This document shows positions 26,460-35,331 of a stretch of 64,000 nt of DNA, one piece after another. The notes beneath the pieces were generated by a model that saw only the letters and a list, made by a program, of their open reading frames with translations, was not told the origin of the DNA and did no database searches. Every line of letters begins with the position of its first letter. Positions within the stretch are counted from its first letter, which is position 1. Source of the stretch: Alphaproteobacteria bacterium (GTDB lineage: Bacteria; Pseudomonadota; Alphaproteobacteria; Oceanibaculales; Oceanibaculaceae); assembly GCA_018823745.1 (NCBI GenBank), contig JAHJHR010000017.1:124001-188000 (forward strand). The letters run 5' to 3'. Made by a program: the position numbers and the translations under genes.

Positions 26460-27440
26460 TTAGTTCGCCAGCAGCTTCTCCGGGATAGCGATGCCGGCTT
26501 CCTTGTAGTAGCGCGCGGCGCCCGGATGGAACGGCAGGAAGGTGTTCTTCGTGACGTTCTCCGGCAGAGTTTCCTTCGCGGCGGAATGGCCCTTCACCAG
26601 CTCACCGTGATTGGCGTGGATCGCCTTGACGATCTCATAGGTCAGGCTGGCCGGCAGGTCCTTGTGCGCGATGGCGAAATTGTAGACGCCAACGGTCTTG
26701 TCATCCTGCGTCATCGACTTGTAGGTCGCCTTCGGGATCACCGTCTCGCTCAGCTCAGGCGCTGCCGCCTGCAGCTTCTTGATCTCGTCATCGGTGAAGC
26801 CGAAGAAGGTGACTTCATTGGTTGCTTCCAGCTCCGAGAAGGCCGCGATCGGCAGACCCGCCGCGAAGGCGAAGCTGGCGAGCAGGCCGTCTGCGACCTG
26901 CGACGACATGTCGGAGGCCTGGCCGTTGCGGATCGTCGCCTTGATGCCCAGCGCATCGAACATGATCGGGAAGTACGTCCCCGGCGTGCCGGCCTTCGGG
27001 CCGACACCGATGTTCTTGCCGTTCAGATCCTTGACCGACTTGATGCCCGAGCGCTTCAGCGCAACGAAGTGAAACGGGGTGTCGTACATCGGGAACAGGG
27101 CGCGGATATTGCTGTACTTCTCCTTCGCCCAGCCCTTGCCTTCCCAGGCCTGCAGCGCAACGCCCATCGTGGTCATGCCAAGATCGATGTCTTTCTGCTG
27201 GGTCAGGATGATGTTCTGGTTCGGGCCCTGGGTCTGCTGGGTATTGATCGGTATACCGATCTTCTCACCCACCAGGGTCGCCCAGACCTGGCCATAGATG
27301 AAATAGGTGCCGCCGACCGAGGCGGTGCCGAGCGTGAGGGTTTTCGGCCAATTGGCCTTGTCCTGCGCCAGGACGGGATTGCATACAGCTACGCTGGCAG
27401 TCGCCACGACGGCGACCGCAAGGGTCTTAAGGATCGACAC
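26460..27440 (-). CDS. TAXI-family TRAP solute-binding protein
   Basis: This 326-residue periplasmic protein has a signal peptide (about 1-25, VLAQ) and the TAXI hallmark LGTASVGGTYFIYGQVWA, followed by QTQGPNQNIILTQQKDIDLGM and KNIGVGPKAGTPGTY. It starts with GTG, supported by GGGAGG upstream; no ATG is suitably placed. It is paired with the fused permease downstream. It resembles the orphan TAXI protein at 3301-4266 only at family level. Confidence 0.95.
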   Translation of the reverse strand: MSILKTLAVAVVATASVAVCNPVLAQDKANWPKTLTLGTASVGGTYFIYGQVWATLVGEKIGIPINTQQTQGPNQNIILTQQKDIDLGMTTMGVALQAWEGKGWAKEKYSNIRALFPMYDTPFHFVALKRSGIKSVKDLNGKNIGVGPKAGTPGTYFPIMFDALGIKATIRNGQASDMSSQVADGLLASFAFAAGLPIAAFSELEATNEVTFFGFTDDEIKKLQAAAPELSETVIPKATYKSMTQDDKTVGVYNFAIAHKDLPASLTYEIVKAIHANHGELVKGHSAAKETLPENVTKNTFLPFHPGAARYYKEAGIAIPEKLLAN

Positions 27441-27747
27441 GATGGCCTCCCTAGAGTCTTCTCAGATTGTTGCGGGACAAGGCTGCGGCAGGGGTGGTCG
27501 CGCTTGGACTGGGCGGACGCCAAAAAAAAGCCACCACGATCAAAGACCGCGACAACTCCGGATGACATCTTATTGCTCTCAGTTCTGCGACGCTTGTTAT
27601 TGGCAAAATGCCGAGCACGCCGCCTTGCTATTGAGACAATGCCAGCAATTACTGCCGCCGAAAAGAAGAATCTTGGGCGTGCACATTATTTAGAAAAATA
27701 TTCTTATTGCAACGCAACAAGAAAGCTGAGTTTAACTTGAAAAGATT
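27441..27747. other. Intergenic region upstream of the TAXI operon, 307 bp
   Basis: This gap lies between the start of the TAXI binding-protein gene and the stop of the histidine kinase gene. It is clearly A+T-richer than the coding DNA, with an A8 run near 27522 and TTTAGAAAAATATTC near 27690. No convincing coding frame or stem-loop was found. The TAXI promoter should lie here. Confidence 0.5.
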
Positions 27748-29151
27748 TTATTGCAGTGCAGCATTACTTGAGTGAACTGACAGCCGCCAGACAAGCCTGA
27801 GGCCGGGCGCATTATCTTCCAGCGTCACCGTTCCGCCATGCAGCTTGGCAATCGCGGCGACGAGGCTGAGGCCGAGGCCGCTGCCCGGGGCATGCCGGCT
27901 TTCATCCAGCCGCACGAAACGCTCGAAGACACGGTCGCGGTCAGCGACCGGAATGCCGGGTCCGGTATCGGCGATCGTCAGGACCCAATGGCTTTCAGCC
28001 CCCTCGCCCTCCGCTCCCAGCGACAAAGCGATGATGTCACCCGCGCGGCAGTATTTCACCGCGTTATCGAGCAGGTTGGACAGCGCCAGCGCCAGAAGCT
28101 GCGGGCTGCCATGCATCGGCGCGGCGGAAACGGCATCCAGCGTGACCGACAGCCCTTTCTCCTCCGCCACCGGCTGATACAGCTCGACGATATCGCGCAG
28201 GCTGTCGGCCAGGTCGAGCGGCACCATCTCGCTGCGGCCGATGCCGGCCTCGATCCGGCTGATCTCGATCAGCGCGGTGAAGGTGGCCAGCACGGCATCG
28301 GCCTGCGCGATGGCCTGCGCGATGGCGCGGTCGCGCTCCGCCGACGGGGCGCGGAGCGCCATGTCGAGGCCGCCGCGCAATCTTGTCAGCGGGCTGCGCA
28401 GATCATGCGCGAGGCTGTCGGTGACCAGCCGCATCTCGCCCATCAGCGCCTCGATGCGTTCCAGCATGCGGTTCAGATTCTGCGCCAGCCGGTCGAACTC
28501 GTCGTCGGAGCCGTCCAGCGCGATGCGCTTCGAGAGGTCGCCTTCCATGATCTCGCGGCTGGTGCTGCCAATGGCCTCGACCCGGGCCAGCAGCCGCCGG
28601 CTCATGAAGATGCCGCTGATCAGGCCCAGGACCAGGGTAACGCCGACACCCCAGATCAGGGCTTCCAGCAGCACCGCCTGGAACGATCCCAGCGCCACCA
28701 TGTCGCGGCCCACCAGCAGGCGATAGCCGCCCCCCAGCGCAAAGGCGCGGGCGCCGATCAGGCGGCGGCGCTCGACATCCGCGCGGAACACCTCCAGCCG
28801 GGTCCATTGCCCATCGGTCTGCACCCCGGCCGGCCAGGTATCGATATTGCCGGCGACGCGGCGTCCCAGCGGGTCGGTCAGAAGATAAATGCCGTCAGGA
28901 TCGCCCGCGCCCCGGCTGCTGCGCCGGTCGATCGCCTGGATGAGGCCGCGCGGCCCTTCGGTGCGGTACTGGTCCGCCAGACCGCGCAGCTCCGCCTCTA
29001 CCGTTTCGCCGACCTGGCGTTCGATGACGCCGGCGGTCGTCCACCAGATGAAGGAGAGCAGCAGCACAGCCGAGGCCCCGAACAGGGCCATATAGCCCAG
29101 GGCCAGCCGGAAGGTCGCGGTGTTGGTCAGTCGCCGAAGCGACGGGCTCAC
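27748..29151 (-). CDS. Sensor histidine kinase (HAMP, HisKA, HATPase)
   Basis: The 467-residue kinase has a membrane helix at about 15-40, a short periplasmic domain to about 155, a second helix at about 160-183, HAMP to 235, phospho-acceptor His249 (SLAHDLRSPLTRL), N-box NLLDNAVKY, and G-boxes ADTGPGI and GSGLGLSL. The start is GTG 29151, whose GTGA overlaps the stop of the response regulator gene by 4 bp. It acts with that regulator; the DegP protease two genes upstream suggests an envelope-stress input. Confidence 0.95.
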   Translation of the reverse strand: MSPSLRRLTNTATFRLALGYMALFGASAVLLLSFIWWTTAGVIERQVGETVEAELRGLADQYRTEGPRGLIQAIDRRSSRGAGDPDGIYLLTDPLGRRVAGNIDTWPAGVQTDGQWTRLEVFRADVERRRLIGARAFALGGGYRLLVGRDMVALGSFQAVLLEALIWGVGVTLVLGLISGIFMSRRLLARVEAIGSTSREIMEGDLSKRIALDGSDDEFDRLAQNLNRMLERIEALMGEMRLVTDSLAHDLRSPLTRLRGGLDMALRAPSAERDRAIAQAIAQADAVLATFTALIEISRIEAGIGRSEMVPLDLADSLRDIVELYQPVAEEKGLSVTLDAVSAAPMHGSPQLLALALSNLLDNAVKYCRAGDIIALSLGAEGEGAESHWVLTIADTGPGIPVADRDRVFERFVRLDESRHAPGSGLGLSLVAAIAKLHGGTVTLEDNAPGLRLVWRLSVHSSNAALQ

Positions 29152-29825
29152 GGCGTGGCGCTGAGCTTGTAGCCGGTCCCGCGCACGGTGTGCAGCAGCG
29201 GCGTCTCGAAATCCTTGTCGAGTTTCTGACGCAACCGGCTGATATGAACGTCGATCACATTGGTCTGCGGGTCGAAATGATAGGACCACACGCCTTCCAG
29301 CAGCATGGTGCGGGTGACCACCTGATCGGCATGGCGCAGCAGATATTCCAGCAGCTTGAATTCGCGGGGCTGCAGATCGATGGGCCGGCCGGCGCGGGTT
29401 ACCTTACGGCCCAGCAGATCCATCTCCAGATCACCGCAGGACAGGATGGTATCTTCCGTGGTGATGCCACGACGGCGGGTCAGGGCCTCCAGCCGGGCCA
29501 GCAATTCGGAGAAGGAGAACGGTTTGGACAGGTAATCGTCGCCGCCGGATTTCAGCCCCTTCACCCGCTCATCGACCTGGCCCAGCGCGCTGAGGATCAG
29601 GATCGGGGTGTCGACACCGGCGGCCCGCACGGCCTGGACCGTGGTCAGCCCGTCCAGCTTGGGCAACATGCGATCCATGACGATGGCATCATACTGCTTG
29701 TCGGTCGCCATGTAGAGCGCCTCGCGGCCATCGCTGACCCGGTCGACGGTATGGCCGCTTTCCTTCAGACCGCGCTCCATATAGGCAGCGGTGTCGTCGT
29801 CATCCTCCACGACGAGAACCAGCAT
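29148..29825 (-). CDS. OmpR-family response regulator
   Basis: The 225-residue protein has a receiver domain with the acidic pocket VVEDDDD, phospho-acceptor Asp51 (IVMDRMLP) and Lys in LSKPFSF, then a winged-helix DNA-binding domain with RGTGYKL at the C-terminus. Two starts have ribosome sites: ATG 29825 (GGAGG at 8 bp, giving the normal MLVLVVEDD) and ATG 29840 (AGGGAGGG at 6 bp); I prefer the first. It lies between a tiny membrane protein gene and its kinase gene. Confidence 0.94.
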   Translation of the reverse strand: MLVLVVEDDDDTAAYMERGLKESGHTVDRVSDGREALYMATDKQYDAIVMDRMLPKLDGLTTVQAVRAAGVDTPILILSALGQVDERVKGLKSGGDDYLSKPFSFSELLARLEALTRRRGITTEDTILSCGDLEMDLLGRKVTRAGRPIDLQPREFKLLEYLLRHADQVVTRTMLLEGVWSYHFDPQTNVIDVHISRLRQKLDKDFETPLLHTVRGTGYKLSATP

Positions 29826-29884
29826 GCAGACCGCCTCCATAGCATTCCCTCCCTGGTAAGCTGCTCTTATACCACGAAAAACGC

Positions 29885-30025
29885 CTAGCGTGTCGTGGCA
29901 AACACGATCCCGATGAAGGACAGGAAAACCACCGCGACCAAGCCCAGCCCGCCCAGCCGGTGATTCAGGAAATACAGACCGGCGCTGAGCGGAATTCCAA
30001 AGGCCGGCACCATCCACAGTCTCAT
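29885..30025 (-). CDS. Small membrane protein, 46 residues, unknown function
   Basis: An ATG at 30025 with GGAGGAGAT directly upstream opens a 46-codon frame ending in TAG. The product begins MRLWMVPAFGIPLSAG and has two hydrophobic stretches (about 4-20 and 26-43) around the polar turn NHRLGG. It sits between the DegP gene terminator and the response regulator gene, all in one direction, with only ~17 nt between the terminator T-run and its ATG. It resembles no family I know by name; small membrane proteins in such places can modulate sensor kinases or the protease. Coding status rests on the ribosome site, composition and position. Confidence 0.7.
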   Translation of the reverse strand: MRLWMVPAFGIPLSAGLYFLNHRLGGLGLVAVVFLSFIGIVFATTR

Positions 30026-30042
30026 GACATCTCCTCCGGTTG

Positions 30043-30082
30043 AAAAGGAGGGCAGGCTTCCGTTCGGGGTCGCCTGCCCTCC
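30043..30082 (-). terminator. Terminator/attenuator after the DegP gene
   Basis: On the minus strand an 11-bp perfect stem (30047-30057 with 30072-30082, GGAGGGCAGGC) is followed by TTTT (30046-30043). It starts 12 bp after the protease stop. There is no room for a promoter between it and the small membrane protein gene, so the downstream two-component genes are probably expressed by read-through. Confidence 0.85.
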
Positions 30083-30094
30083 TCCGAATCAGCC

Positions 30095-31570
30095 TCAGGC
30101 GTCGGCCAGCTGGACCGCGACGAAGCGCTTGTCGCCGGCCCGGTTGATCAGCATCAGCGCGGTCTTGCGCTGGCTGTCCGCCAGGGCGGTTTCGACATCG
30201 GACGGGCTGCTGACAACCCGGTCGCCGACCTTCTCGATCACATCGCCCGGACGCAGCCCCTGACGGGCGGCACGGCCGGCCGGATCGACACCGGTGATCA
30301 CCACCCCGGTCGCGTCGGGCACAAGCTCAAGGCGCTGGCGCACCGCATCGGTCAGCCCGGAGAGGGTGACACCCAGCCCGGCAACGGCGCTGCCCGGCTT
30401 GGCCCCGGTTTCGGCGGCAGCACTCTGCTGCGGCTTCAGCCGGGCGATTTCCACCGCGAAGGTCCTGCTGTCGCCATTGCGCAAGATGGTCATGTCCACC
30501 GTCTTGCCAGCGGGCACGGCCGCGACCAGACGCGGAAGCTCCCGTACCTCGGCCACCGGCTTGCCGTCGAAGCCGGTAATCACGTCGCCGGCCTGAAGCC
30601 TGGCCTTGGCCGCCGGACTGTCGGCGGAGACGCTGGACACCAGCGCGCCCTGCGCCTTGTCCATGCCAAGTGCGGCCGCGATCTCGTCGGTTACCGGCTG
30701 GATGCTGACGCCGAGCCAGCCGCGCTCAACCCGGCCCGACTGCTTCAGATCGGCCACGACCTGCTTCACCATGTCGGACGGAATGGCGAAGCCGATGCCG
30801 ACCGAGCCGCCATTCGGTGAATAGATGGCCGAATTCACGCCGACGACCTGGCCGTCCAGATTGAACATCGGGCCGCCGGAATTGCCGCGATTGATCGCCG
30901 CATCGGTCTGGATGAAATCATCATAGGGGCCGGCATGAATGTCGCGCCCACGGGCCGAAACGATACCGGAGGTCACGGTGCCACCCAGGCCGAAGGGATT
31001 GCCGACCGCCAGCACAGCCTGGCCGACGCGCAGCTTCTCCGACTCACCGAAGGCGACATGCGGCAGCGGCTTTTCCGCCGTTACCTTCAGCAGCGCGATA
31101 TCGGTCTGCGGATCGGTGCCGACGATGGTGGCATCATAGCTGCGGCCATCCGACAGCTTCACCGAGACCTTGTCGGCGCCGTCGATAACATGGTTGTTGG
31201 TCACGATATGGCCCTCGGCATCAATGATGAAGCCGGAGCCCAGCGCTGTGGAAGGCTGGCCACCGCCACGCTGCTGCGGCATCTGTTCCCAGAAGCGGCG
31301 CATCAGCTCCTCCATTGGCGAACCGGGGGGCGCCGAGAAGGGCATGGGCTGGGCCTCGCTGGGCTTGGCCTGCTGGGTTGAGGAGATATTCACCACGGCG
31401 GGCGTCACCTTCTCTGCCAGATCGGCATAGTCAATCACGGCCTGCGCCGAGGCCGCACTGGTCGCCGTCCAGACGATCAGGCCGGTGGCGGCAATGGCGA
31501 CGCGGCGTGACCAGCCGGCGCCTGCCGGCCGACGCCGGTTATCGACGCTGGAATAAGTACGATGGAACAT
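30095..31570 (-). CDS. Do/DegP-family periplasmic serine protease
   Basis: The 491-residue protein has a signal anchor (about 22-43), a trypsin-like domain with His127 (TNNHV), Asp157 (TDIALLK) and Ser231 (GNSGGP), then two PDZ domains (about 280-370 and 390-485). It degrades or refolds damaged envelope proteins. ATG 31570 is used because GAGGT lies about 6 bp upstream; the TTG at 31594 is less likely. A terminator and a two-component system follow, an order seen in several alphaproteobacteria. Confidence 0.95.
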   Translation of the reverse strand: MFHRTYSSVDNRRRPAGAGWSRRVAIAATGLIVWTATSAASAQAVIDYADLAEKVTPAVVNISSTQQAKPSEAQPMPFSAPPGSPMEELMRRFWEQMPQQRGGGQPSTALGSGFIIDAEGHIVTNNHVIDGADKVSVKLSDGRSYDATIVGTDPQTDIALLKVTAEKPLPHVAFGESEKLRVGQAVLAVGNPFGLGGTVTSGIVSARGRDIHAGPYDDFIQTDAAINRGNSGGPMFNLDGQVVGVNSAIYSPNGGSVGIGFAIPSDMVKQVVADLKQSGRVERGWLGVSIQPVTDEIAAALGMDKAQGALVSSVSADSPAAKARLQAGDVITGFDGKPVAEVRELPRLVAAVPAGKTVDMTILRNGDSRTFAVEIARLKPQQSAAAETGAKPGSAVAGLGVTLSGLTDAVRQRLELVPDATGVVITGVDPAGRAARQGLRPGDVIEKVGDRVVSSPSDVETALADSQRKTALMLINRAGDKRFVAVQLADA

Positions 31571-31819
31571 CGGGGCACCTCGTCTTCTGCTCAATTCGGG
31601 GCTGTCCGCAGTATGCGGCGCCTGTGTCCTGCAATATGCGCGCGGTCACCTGTCAGGCGCCTTTCCGCCGGATTAACATTTTGTAATGAAACGCCACGAC
31701 AGGTCTGACCTGTGGTGATTGGCGGTCCCTAAGCTGTTTGCAATCCGTCAAAAGCCGCTATGGTTTTGCCTGAAAATCAGAAAGCGCCCGCGACAAAGCG
31801 GGATGATGGGAGGAACTAA

Positions 31820-33016
31820 ATGGATTTCACAGTGCCCGAGGAGCTGACCGCTCTCGGAGAGTCGGTCGCCCGTTTCTGCGAGACCGAAATCATCCCCGCC
31901 ATGCCGGAATACGAGAAGAAGGCGGAGTTCTGCTATCCGCTGATTGCCAAGATGGGCGATGCCGGATTCTTCGGCGCCTCTTTCCCCGAGGAGCTGGGCG
32001 GAAGCGCTGCCGGCTTCCAGGCGGTCTCCATCATTGCCGAGGAAATCTCGCGGCTGGCCCCGGAATTCGGCTACGCGATGAACATGCAGGCGATGACCTG
32101 CCCCTATACGATCTACAACTGGGGCACAGAGGATCAGGCCCGCCGCTTCGTGCCGGATCTGATTGCCGGGCGCAAGATCGGCATGTTCGCACTGTCCGAG
32201 GCCGGCGGCGGTTCCGACCCGGCAGGGGCGATGAAGACCACCGCCCGGCGTGACGGCGATGTCTACCGGCTGAACGGCTCGAAAATGTGGATCACCTTCA
32301 GCCATGCCGCCGATACCGGCGTGCTGCTGGCCAAGACGGACCCGTCAGCCGGTCATAAGGGCATCACCGCCTTCATCGTCCAGCCCAAGGCATTCGAGGG
32401 CTACACCGCGCATCCCATCGAGATGGGCGGGTTGTCGAAATCCCTGCGGTCCTGCACCGTGTTCCTGGATGATTTCCCGGTGCCGGTCGAGGATCGGCTG
32501 GGTGAGGAAGGCCAGGGCTTCCGCATCGCCATGAACGCGCTGGAATATGGCCGCCTCACAGTCTCCGCCCGGCTGGTCGGATTGGCGCAGGCGGCGCTGG
32601 ACGCCTCCGTCGCTTTCGCCAATGACCGGGTGGTCGGCGGCCGGCCCATCGCGCAATACCAGATGATCCAGCAGCGCATTGCCGACGCCACCGTGGCGGT
32701 GGATGCCGCCCGGCTGATGGCGCGGCGCATCGGCTGGACCATGGACCGGGGCGAAACCTCCACCCGGATTGCCGCGCGGAGCAAGTATTTCGCCACCCAG
32801 ACCGCCCGCCTGGCCGCCGATGTCGCCCGCGAGGTCTTCGGCGGCTATGCGCTGGCCGATGAATATCCGGTGCGCAAGATCAGCGCCTATATCGACATGC
32901 TGACCGTCGGCGAGGGCAGCGAGAACGTCCAGCGCGTACTGATCGCCGAGGATGCGCTGGGCATCAAGGACGCGCAGCGCCATTCGATGCGCAACAAGCT
33001 GATGGGACGGGTTTAG
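31820..33016 (+). CDS. Acyl-CoA dehydrogenase
   Basis: This 398-residue flavoprotein has the normal three domains. FALSEAGGGSDPAG matches the first family signature, WITFSHAA the flavin contact region, and the C-terminal VGEGSENVQRVLIAEDAL holds the place of the catalytic Glu and FAD-binding loop. It introduces a trans-2 double bond into an acyl-CoA, passing electrons to ETF. GGAGG precedes the ATG. It is monocistronic; the chain length and form of the acyl group are unknown. Confidence 0.92.
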   Translation: MDFTVPEELTALGESVARFCETEIIPAMPEYEKKAEFCYPLIAKMGDAGFFGASFPEELGGSAAGFQAVSIIAEEISRLAPEFGYAMNMQAMTCPYTIYNWGTEDQARRFVPDLIAGRKIGMFALSEAGGGSDPAGAMKTTARRDGDVYRLNGSKMWITFSHAADTGVLLAKTDPSAGHKGITAFIVQPKAFEGYTAHPIEMGGLSKSLRSCTVFLDDFPVPVEDRLGEEGQGFRIAMNALEYGRLTVSARLVGLAQAALDASVAFANDRVVGGRPIAQYQMIQQRIADATVAVDAARLMARRIGWTMDRGETSTRIAARSKYFATQTARLAADVAREVFGGYALADEYPVRKISAYIDMLTVGEGSENVQRVLIAEDALGIKDAQRHSMRNKLMGRV

Positions 33017-33047
33017 TCGGGCGGGCCAAGGTGCCCTGGAAGCGCCC

Positions 33048-33827
33048 TTACAGCGTCTTGGTCTGGCCGCCATCCAGGTCGATGAGACTGCCCTGGAAAA
33101 AACTGGCTTCCGGCCCGGCCAGAAAGGCGACGGCGGCGGCGATGTCCTCGACCTCGCCGAAGCGCACCACGCCCATCTCGCCTTCCATGCGCTGGGCGGC
33201 GGCAGCCTCGCCAAGCTGGTGCTCGGTGGCGTAGCCGCGGATGCGCCGGGTCAGCCGGTCGGTCCGCACCGGCCCCGGATTGATTGCGTTCACCCGCACG
33301 CCATCGGCCAGCCCCTGCTCCGCCAGCGCCTTGGTCACCGACAGCAGCGCCGCATTCACCGACCCGCCAATGGCAAATTCCGCCCCCGGCGTACGCCCGC
33401 CGATCCCGGCAATGACGACCACCCTTCCGCCGCTCTTGGCCAGATGCGGCCAGGCGGCGCGCAGCAGGCGGATATGGGCGAAGAATTTCAGCGCGAAGCC
33501 GTTCTGCCACTGGATCTCCGTCAGATCGACGAAACTGCCGCGCTCGGTCGCCCCCGCATTGGTGACGACCAGATCGATGCGCCCCAGCGCCGTCAGGGCC
33601 GAGGCGACGAAATCGGCGGGTGCTGCCTCCGCCATCAGATCGACGGCGGTGCTGTGGACGGCACGGCCAAGGGCGTCGATCTCCGCTGCCAGGCTGGCCA
33701 ACTGGTCGGCCGAGCGGGCGCAGATGGCGATGTCATAGCCCTCCTTCGCCAGCCGCAGGGCGATGGCCCGGCCAATCCCGCGGCTTGCCCCCGTCACCAA
33801 GGCGACCTTGCGGGTGCTTTCGGTCAT
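33048..33827 (-). CDS. SDR-fold protein lacking the catalytic Ser-Tyr-Lys
   Basis: The 259-residue protein has a Rossmann core with TGASRGIGR (about 12-20), CARS suggesting NADPH, NAGATERG and the C-terminal DLDGGQTKTL. Where the active site should be, the sequence runs IAGIGGRTPGAEFAIGGSVN: Ser is missing, Gly154 replaces Tyr and Asn158 replaces Lys. It therefore may bind a cofactor without normal SDR catalysis or use other residues. GGGAGGAAATC precedes ATG 33827. It converges with the acyl-CoA dehydrogenase gene and diverges from an MFS gene. Confidence 0.85.
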   Translation of the reverse strand: MTESTRKVALVTGASRGIGRAIALRLAKEGYDIAICARSADQLASLAAEIDALGRAVHSTAVDLMAEAAPADFVASALTALGRIDLVVTNAGATERGSFVDLTEIQWQNGFALKFFAHIRLLRAAWPHLAKSGGRVVVIAGIGGRTPGAEFAIGGSVNAALLSVTKALAEQGLADGVRVNAINPGPVRTDRLTRRIRGYATEHQLGEAAAAQRMEGEMGVVRFGEVEDIAAAVAFLAGPEASFFQGSLIDLDGGQTKTL

Positions 33828-33937
33828 GATTTCCTCCCTGATATTTTTGTCATCAGGACAATACAAACAGACGATCCCTCTGCATATTCGGTAGATTCCT
33901 GTTTTAGGCGTCCTCCCTGTCCCGGTCTGGCGATCCC

Positions 33938-35188
33938 ATGTCCTCTTCCTCCCTGGCCAAGAATGCAGCGCTGACGCTGATCCCGATGCTGGCGGCGATC
34001 ACCATTGTCAGCCAGTTCTTCCGCACCTCCATTGGTGTCATCGCGCCGGAGCTGATCCACGACCTGGCCCTGTCCTCGGCGATGCTGGGGCTGGCCAATG
34101 GCGCCTTCTACATCGCGCTCGGCATCGCGCAGATTCCGGTCGGCATCCTGTTCGACCGGATCGGCACGCGCCGCACCGTCGCCTGGCTGACTGGGCTGGC
34201 GGTCGTCGGTGCGCTGTGGCATGCGGCGGCACAGAGCGGCACCGAGCTGGTGCTGGCGCGCATGCTGATCGGGCTGGGCTGCGGCGGCAGTTTCATGGGC
34301 GCTGTGATGCTCAGCTCCCGCTGGTTCGGCGGCGACAGGCTGAGCATGGTGCTGAGCTGGGTCTTCTCCTTCAGCCAGATCGGCACGCTGCTGGCCGCCA
34401 CGCCGCTGGCCTTCTCGGCGGAGATGATCGGCTGGCGCATGACCTTCGTGCTGACGGCGGCGGTCACCGCGCTGACCGGCGCGCTGTTCTATGCCCTGGT
34501 GCGCGACGATCCGCCGGGCCAGCCCCCTGTCGCCCGGCAAGCAGAAAGCCTGCGCGATATCTTTGGCGGGCTATGGGCGGTCTGGCGCACGCCGGGGCTG
34601 GGCAAGGTGCTGGCCGTGCACACCTTCGCCTATGCCAGCCAGTCGACGGTTCTGGGATTGTGGGCCGGCCCCTATCTCCACGACATTCACGGGCTGGGCG
34701 CGGTCGGAAGGGGCAATGTGCTGCTGGCCATGGGGGCGGCGCAGATTTGCGGGCTGCTGATCTTCGGGCCGCTCGACCGCCTCTTCAACACCCGCAAATG
34801 GGTGATCATCGCCGGGGGCGTCCTCAGCGTCAGCATCCTCGCCGCGCTGGCGGCTTTGCACCAGCCGCCGGTCTGGCTGGCCATCGGCCTGATGGTCGGG
34901 CTGTGCCTGGTGACGACCTATTCGCTGGTCATCGTCGCGCATGGCCGCAGCCTGTTCCCCGACCATCTGGCCGGGCGCGGCATCACCACGGTGAACATCG
35001 CCCAGGTAATCGGCTGCGCCTTCCTGCCGATCGCCACCGGAATCATCGTCAACGCCTTTCCTAGCAGCGCCAGCGGCTATGACGAACTCGGCTATCGCTA
35101 CGCCTTCGGCTTTATCGGCCTGTCGCTGGCCGCCGGTCTGGCGATTTACGCAACGGCAACCGATTCGAAGCCCAAGCCTGCAACTTGA
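33938..35188 (+). CDS. MFS transporter
   Basis: This 416-residue protein has twelve predicted membrane helices. The MFS motif between helices 2 and 3 is seen as GILFDRIGTRRTV, and GLGCGGSFMGAVM lies in helix 4. It may move small organic anions with protons. It is divergent from the SDR-fold gene and stands alone, so the substrate cannot be assigned. Confidence 0.9.
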   Translation: MSSSSLAKNAALTLIPMLAAITIVSQFFRTSIGVIAPELIHDLALSSAMLGLANGAFYIALGIAQIPVGILFDRIGTRRTVAWLTGLAVVGALWHAAAQSGTELVLARMLIGLGCGGSFMGAVMLSSRWFGGDRLSMVLSWVFSFSQIGTLLAATPLAFSAEMIGWRMTFVLTAAVTALTGALFYALVRDDPPGQPPVARQAESLRDIFGGLWAVWRTPGLGKVLAVHTFAYASQSTVLGLWAGPYLHDIHGLGAVGRGNVLLAMGAAQICGLLIFGPLDRLFNTRKWVIIAGGVLSVSILAALAALHQPPVWLAIGLMVGLCLVTTYSLVIVAHGRSLFPDHLAGRGITTVNIAQVIGCAFLPIATGIIVNAFPSSASGYDELGYRYAFGFIGLSLAAGLAIYATATDSKPKPAT

Positions 35189-35331
35189 TAGTGAATTCCG
35201 GGTTTTTGCCAGCAAACCTGCAATCCCGCGCTGTAAAATGCTTGCGCCACCATTGACGTGGCTTCACACAAGCTGATGATGATTTGAATTAATTATTTGT
35301 TCCTCGCGAGCGGGCAAATCGGAGCGCTATT

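Noticed and set aside
27441-27747. Small coding frames in the A+T-rich gap
   Set aside because: The available frames have no ribosome site and no recognisable protein character.
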